Assembly (NCBI GenBank): GCA_037447605.1
Contig: CM074819.1
Span: forward strand, 2,241,462 to 2,305,461
Source: Zygnema circumcarinatum
Taxonomy: Eukaryota > Streptophyta > Zygnematophyceae > Zygnematales > Zygnemataceae
DNA: 64,000 nucleotides
Direction: 5' to 3'
Shown here piece after piece: positions 61,020 through 64,000 of this stretch. Under the pieces are notes generated by a model, which saw only the letters and a list, made by a program, of their open reading frames with translations, had not been told where the DNA came from and did no database searches. Both the position numbers and the translations under genes were made by a program. Position 1 is the stretch's first letter; each line of letters begins with the position of its first letter.

Positions 61020-61500
61020 CACGTCTGCCCGTATGGCTGACTGGCCGTCTGCCCCCCTGCCCCTCTGCCCCTCGGCCCGCCTGCCCGTCTGCCCGTTTTC
61101 CCGTCTGGCTGTCTGGCCGTCGGCCCCTCTGCCCGTCTGGCCGACTGGCCGTCGGCCCCTCTGCCCGTCTGGCCGACTGGCCGTCGGCCCCTCTGCCCGT
61201 CTGGCCGACTGGCCGTCGGCCCCTCTGCCCGTCTGGCCGACTGGCCGTCGGCCCCTCTGCCCGTCTGGCCGACTGGCCGTCGGCCCCTCTGCCCGTCTGG
61301 CCGTCGGCCCCTCTGCCCGTCTGGCCGACTGGCCGTCGGCCCCTCTGCCCGTCTGCCCGTCGGCCCCTCTGCCCGTCTGGCCGACTGGCCGTCGGTCCCT
61401 CTGCCCGTCTGCCCGTCTTGCCGACTGGCCGTCGGCCCCTCTGCCCGTCTGCCCGACTGGCCGTCTGCCCCTCTGCCCGTCTGCCCGTCTGCCTGTCCCC
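61020..61500. repeat. 32-bp minisatellite
   Basis: About 14 imperfect tandem units, with core GCCCCTCTGCCCGTCTGG followed by CCGACTGGCCGTCG. Unit starts are spaced exactly 32 bp apart over 61121-61280. Outside that, units are truncated to multiples of CTGCCCGT. Long frames on both strands (up to 398 codons on minus) arise only from the repeat lacking stop codons. Confidence 0.95.
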
Positions 61501-63400
61501 CCCCGAACAGGCAGACGGGCGGGTCCATTCTCCCCCGCGTGCCGCCCCCCAGGCCGCCACGTGGTGGGCCGGGGGCCGGCCAATCCCCGCTCCGCAGCCC
61601 GTGGCCCGCGGGGCTGCCGTACAGGTTGCCTGGACGTCCTCATACAGTAGTTTGTTCGGACAACCAATTACACCCGATAATGGTTGGCAACCATTGAATT
61701 CAAGGTTGTCAACCAAAACACACGTACGACCCAATCTTGAACCCACCAACGGTTCCGGACCCCACCAACGGTTCCGGACCATTCCCATGGTTGCCAACCA
61801 TTGGATCCAATGGTTCTGAACCATTCAAATGGTTGCCAATGGTTGCTAACCACTCGAATGGATGCTTCGGTTCGGTGGCAGTGGTCTGGACCCATTCGAA
61901 TGGTTGATCCAACGGTCCGCCCTGCGAAGGGAACTGCCCCTTGGTGACTGTTGCCAGAACCGCACCTCCGCTGACCGTTGACCTTTGGAATATTTTTTTT
62001 CAAGGCGGAGAAAAGTGTCGCCAAGCCTTTGATTGGCAGCCTCGAGGTGGGGAAAAAAAAAAGCCGCACACTCCGGAGAGGCGGGAAAATTTTCAGGGGC
62101 AGAAAACCTGTCCTGTGACTTTCTTCTTGCTAAGTCAGAGATCGCGTGCTAAAGTTAGTAGTGGATGTCAACTCTGAAAACTTGCACGCATATGAAGTTC
62201 GAAAGCCGAATGTGAAGAGGGTCAAAGTTCAGAGCTTCAGCTGTCAGAATCCACAGAATCCGCTCCGCCCTGTTGCATCCCCCAGAACTGCTGCTGGTCC
62301 CGCATCATGCGCATGCATGCAGGCATGCAGCGGGCTGAGTTCGCCACCGCCGGCGCTGGCCTCTGCCTCTGCCTCTGCCTTTGCAGCGCCAAGAGCAGGC
62401 CCGGCCGTGCTGAAGCTGGCCAGGGAGTGGACCAGCCGCTGGAACGTTTGCCACTCATCGATTCGCGACCCAACCATTGATGATTGGCTTCAACGGCTGC
62501 GACGCCGGCGCGGCGGTACCGTACGGCTGCGAGGCCCAGAAAGGGGACGGCCAGCCCGACGGCAGTCACGTCACGCGACGCGTGCAGGGCAGGGCGGAAC
62601 CACGAAGGAAAGAGGGAGACGCGCCGCGACAACGGACGGACGGACGGACGGACGGACGGACGGGACCAAGGAACGGCGCAATAGCATTTAGCTTGCAACA
62701 TAACCACAAACCTCGATAGTTTTCTGAAAGCCTCGATTCTTCATTCTCCTTTGAACCTGTTTGAAGGCACCCCATGTTTCCACGTATATTTGTATATTTT
62801 GGAAGATTAATATTTCCGGTGCGCGGCGCGGCAGGACTGACTCGGCCGGAAGTGTCTTCTAGTTCGTCCGGTGGCTCAAAGAGAAGCACAACACAACACA
62901 TCACATCTCATGACAGCAGTGATAGCGATGATGCGAAGGCCCGCGACGGTGGGTTTCAGTGTTGTCCGTATTCATGTCCGAGTCCAAGCCCCGCGCCTTG
63001 CTCGTGTGTCCAGGGGCGCCACCCCCACCAAGAAGCAAAACAAAGCAACCATTCGCATGCGGAGGGTCAGTCCTGAAGGGGCCAACGGACGATGGCTGCC
63101 ACGCATACTGTCGGCAGGCACGCAGTGCTGCACTGCACTGCACTGCGAATGTCAGACTTTCAATCTTTCTCCATGTCCCTTTGAACGCAGACAAGCAAGT
63201 TCGCGGGCTTTGAGAAAAACAACATGTCATTGAGTTTTGCTTATCACATGTGACATGTGGGTTTGAAGAAAACGTTGAGCATGTTTCGCAGAATCCGATT
63301 ACCGCCATCACATGACGAAGTCCCCGGCAACAGCATTCATTAGAATTCAGAAAATTCAAGAGGTGCACATTATATTTTTTAGAGCCCAACGCATCAGGCT
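61501..63400. other. repeat-rich spacer, no firm gene
   Basis: 61670-61900 contains GGTTGCCAACCATT/GGTTCCGGACC-type short repeats in both orientations. 62634-62662 is a CGGA tetranucleotide run. Minus-strand frames at 62237-62707 end in a plausible protein tail (RDQQQFWGMQQ near 62250-62290) that could be a last exon of the edge gene, but no junction supports it. Confidence 0.4.
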
Positions 63401-63470
63401 TACAAAAGTTTGCTTTGACGGCTTCCATACCAGCTTGCGCCCAAGGCAGAAGTGCCCGCCCTATCTGAAG

Positions 63471-64000
63471 CTACTTTTTGCTGTAGTCCCGCCCATAGGG
63501 GAGCGGAGGCCATCGCCCCCGCCCCTGTTGCGACACCCACGCTGCTGCTGCTGCTGCTTGAGTCGAGCGGGAGGAGGACGGGTGTGCGCGGGGCTCCCAC
63601 TGCTGTGCGGCCACCTGGGAGGGCGGCTCCAGGTGGGACCGCGTTAGCAGCGCCGCTTCGGCAGAAGGGCGCCACGAGGGGGCCACTGCTGCGCCATCCA
63701 TTCTAGAGAAGATGCGATTGGAGGGGTCAAGATAGTGCGATTCCGGAGGTCTGTTGGCGGAAGTGAGAGCATCGGGCACATGGTGCCACGGCGCACCGAG
63801 GACGTGGGTGGCGGGCAGCTGCGTGAGGCAGCTCGGCGCCATCGTCCGAGGCAGCGGCCCCAAAGAGGCAGATGCAGAGAGGGGAGGAGCAGGCGCCCTC
63901 CCAGCAGCCGAAGCGAGTGCAAGCATCTGCTGAGAGACCCCATGACTAGGACCGGCGGACCCATTCACAGCGGCAGCATTGGGCGGGGGCAGAGGCCCCC
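63471..64000 (-). CDS. possible partial gene at the window edge, function unknown
   Basis: A minus-strand frame stays open from the right edge down to 63471. The product is rich in Pro, Ala, Ser and Gln, with a polyalanine run from GCAGCAGCAG repeats at about 63541-63560. No domain is recognised. It could be the disordered part of a regulatory protein whose conserved domain lies beyond the window. A splice donor before the stop is likely, but I cannot place it. GC richness alone could also keep the frame open. Confidence 0.3.
   Translation of the reverse strand, partial: GPLPPPNAAAVNGSAGPSHGVSQQMLALASAAGRAPAPPLSASASLGPLPRTMAPSCLTQLPATHVLGAPWHHVPDALTSANRPPESHYLDPSNRIFSRMDGAAVAPSWRPSAEAALLTRSHLEPPSQVAAQQWEPRAHPSSSRSTQAAAAAAWVSQQGRGRWPPLPYGRDYSKK

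Noticed and set aside
61020-61500. Regular 32-bp spacing suggesting a CRISPR array
   Set aside because: Units are directly tandem with no unique spacers, in a eukaryotic genome without cas genes nearby.
60628-61824. Long frames of up to 398 codons on both strands
   Set aside because: They coincide with the 32-bp minisatellite, which lacks stop codons in several frames. The products are pure repeat translations.

Overview
The window is nuclear DNA from a green, streptophyte-type plant (a charophyte alga or an early land plant such as a hornwort). Four things point there: GT-AG introns in nearly every gene; a ribosomal protein L13a that reads almost like a land-plant one; a PATROL1-type MUN-domain protein otherwise known from plants; and plastid proteins with N-terminal targeting peptides. 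I cannot name the species. All exon models were built by hand from splice sites and reading phase. Where I give an exon list, the phases close into one open frame.

Layout. 1-1.8 kb: purine-rich repeat, G-boxes and degenerate telomere-like sequence, no gene seen. 1.8-10.9 kb (minus): a 16-exon, 1542-residue fusion of a complete DEDDh exonuclease to a MutS protein with eroded mismatch-binding and ATPase motifs. 11.7-14.4 kb (plus): RPL13a. 14.4-17.7 kb: intergenic, with a MITE-like foldback element. 17.7-19.1 kb (plus): unknown protein. 20.4-22.0 kb (minus): splicing factor PRP18. 22.9-23.2 kb: AT-rich, UvrC-like fragment of bacterial appearance. 23.5-32.7 kb (plus): PATROL1-like protein with one exon present twice in a 483-bp tandem duplication.

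33.6-59.4 kb: five consecutive minus-strand genes, all with likely plastid targeting: an alpha-carbonic anhydrase with a twin-arginine lumen signal; a phosphatase-headed long coiled-coil protein with two possible C-termini; a bestrophin-like channel; and two LCIB/LCIC-type proteins. In Chlamydomonas the counterparts (CAH3, BST1-3, LCIB/LCIC and long coiled-coil pyrenoid organisers) make up much of the CO2-concentrating mechanism: bicarbonate enters the thylakoid lumen, lumenal carbonic anhydrase makes CO2 beside Rubisco, and LCIB recaptures leaked CO2. Finding them side by side and co-oriented is the main result here. The coiled-coil protein is a candidate new member of the set. Their 5' regions share the palindrome GCCACGTGGC and GTAC-core elements.

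59.5-64 kb: repeat-rich sequence with a 32-bp minisatellite, and one possible partial gene at the right edge.
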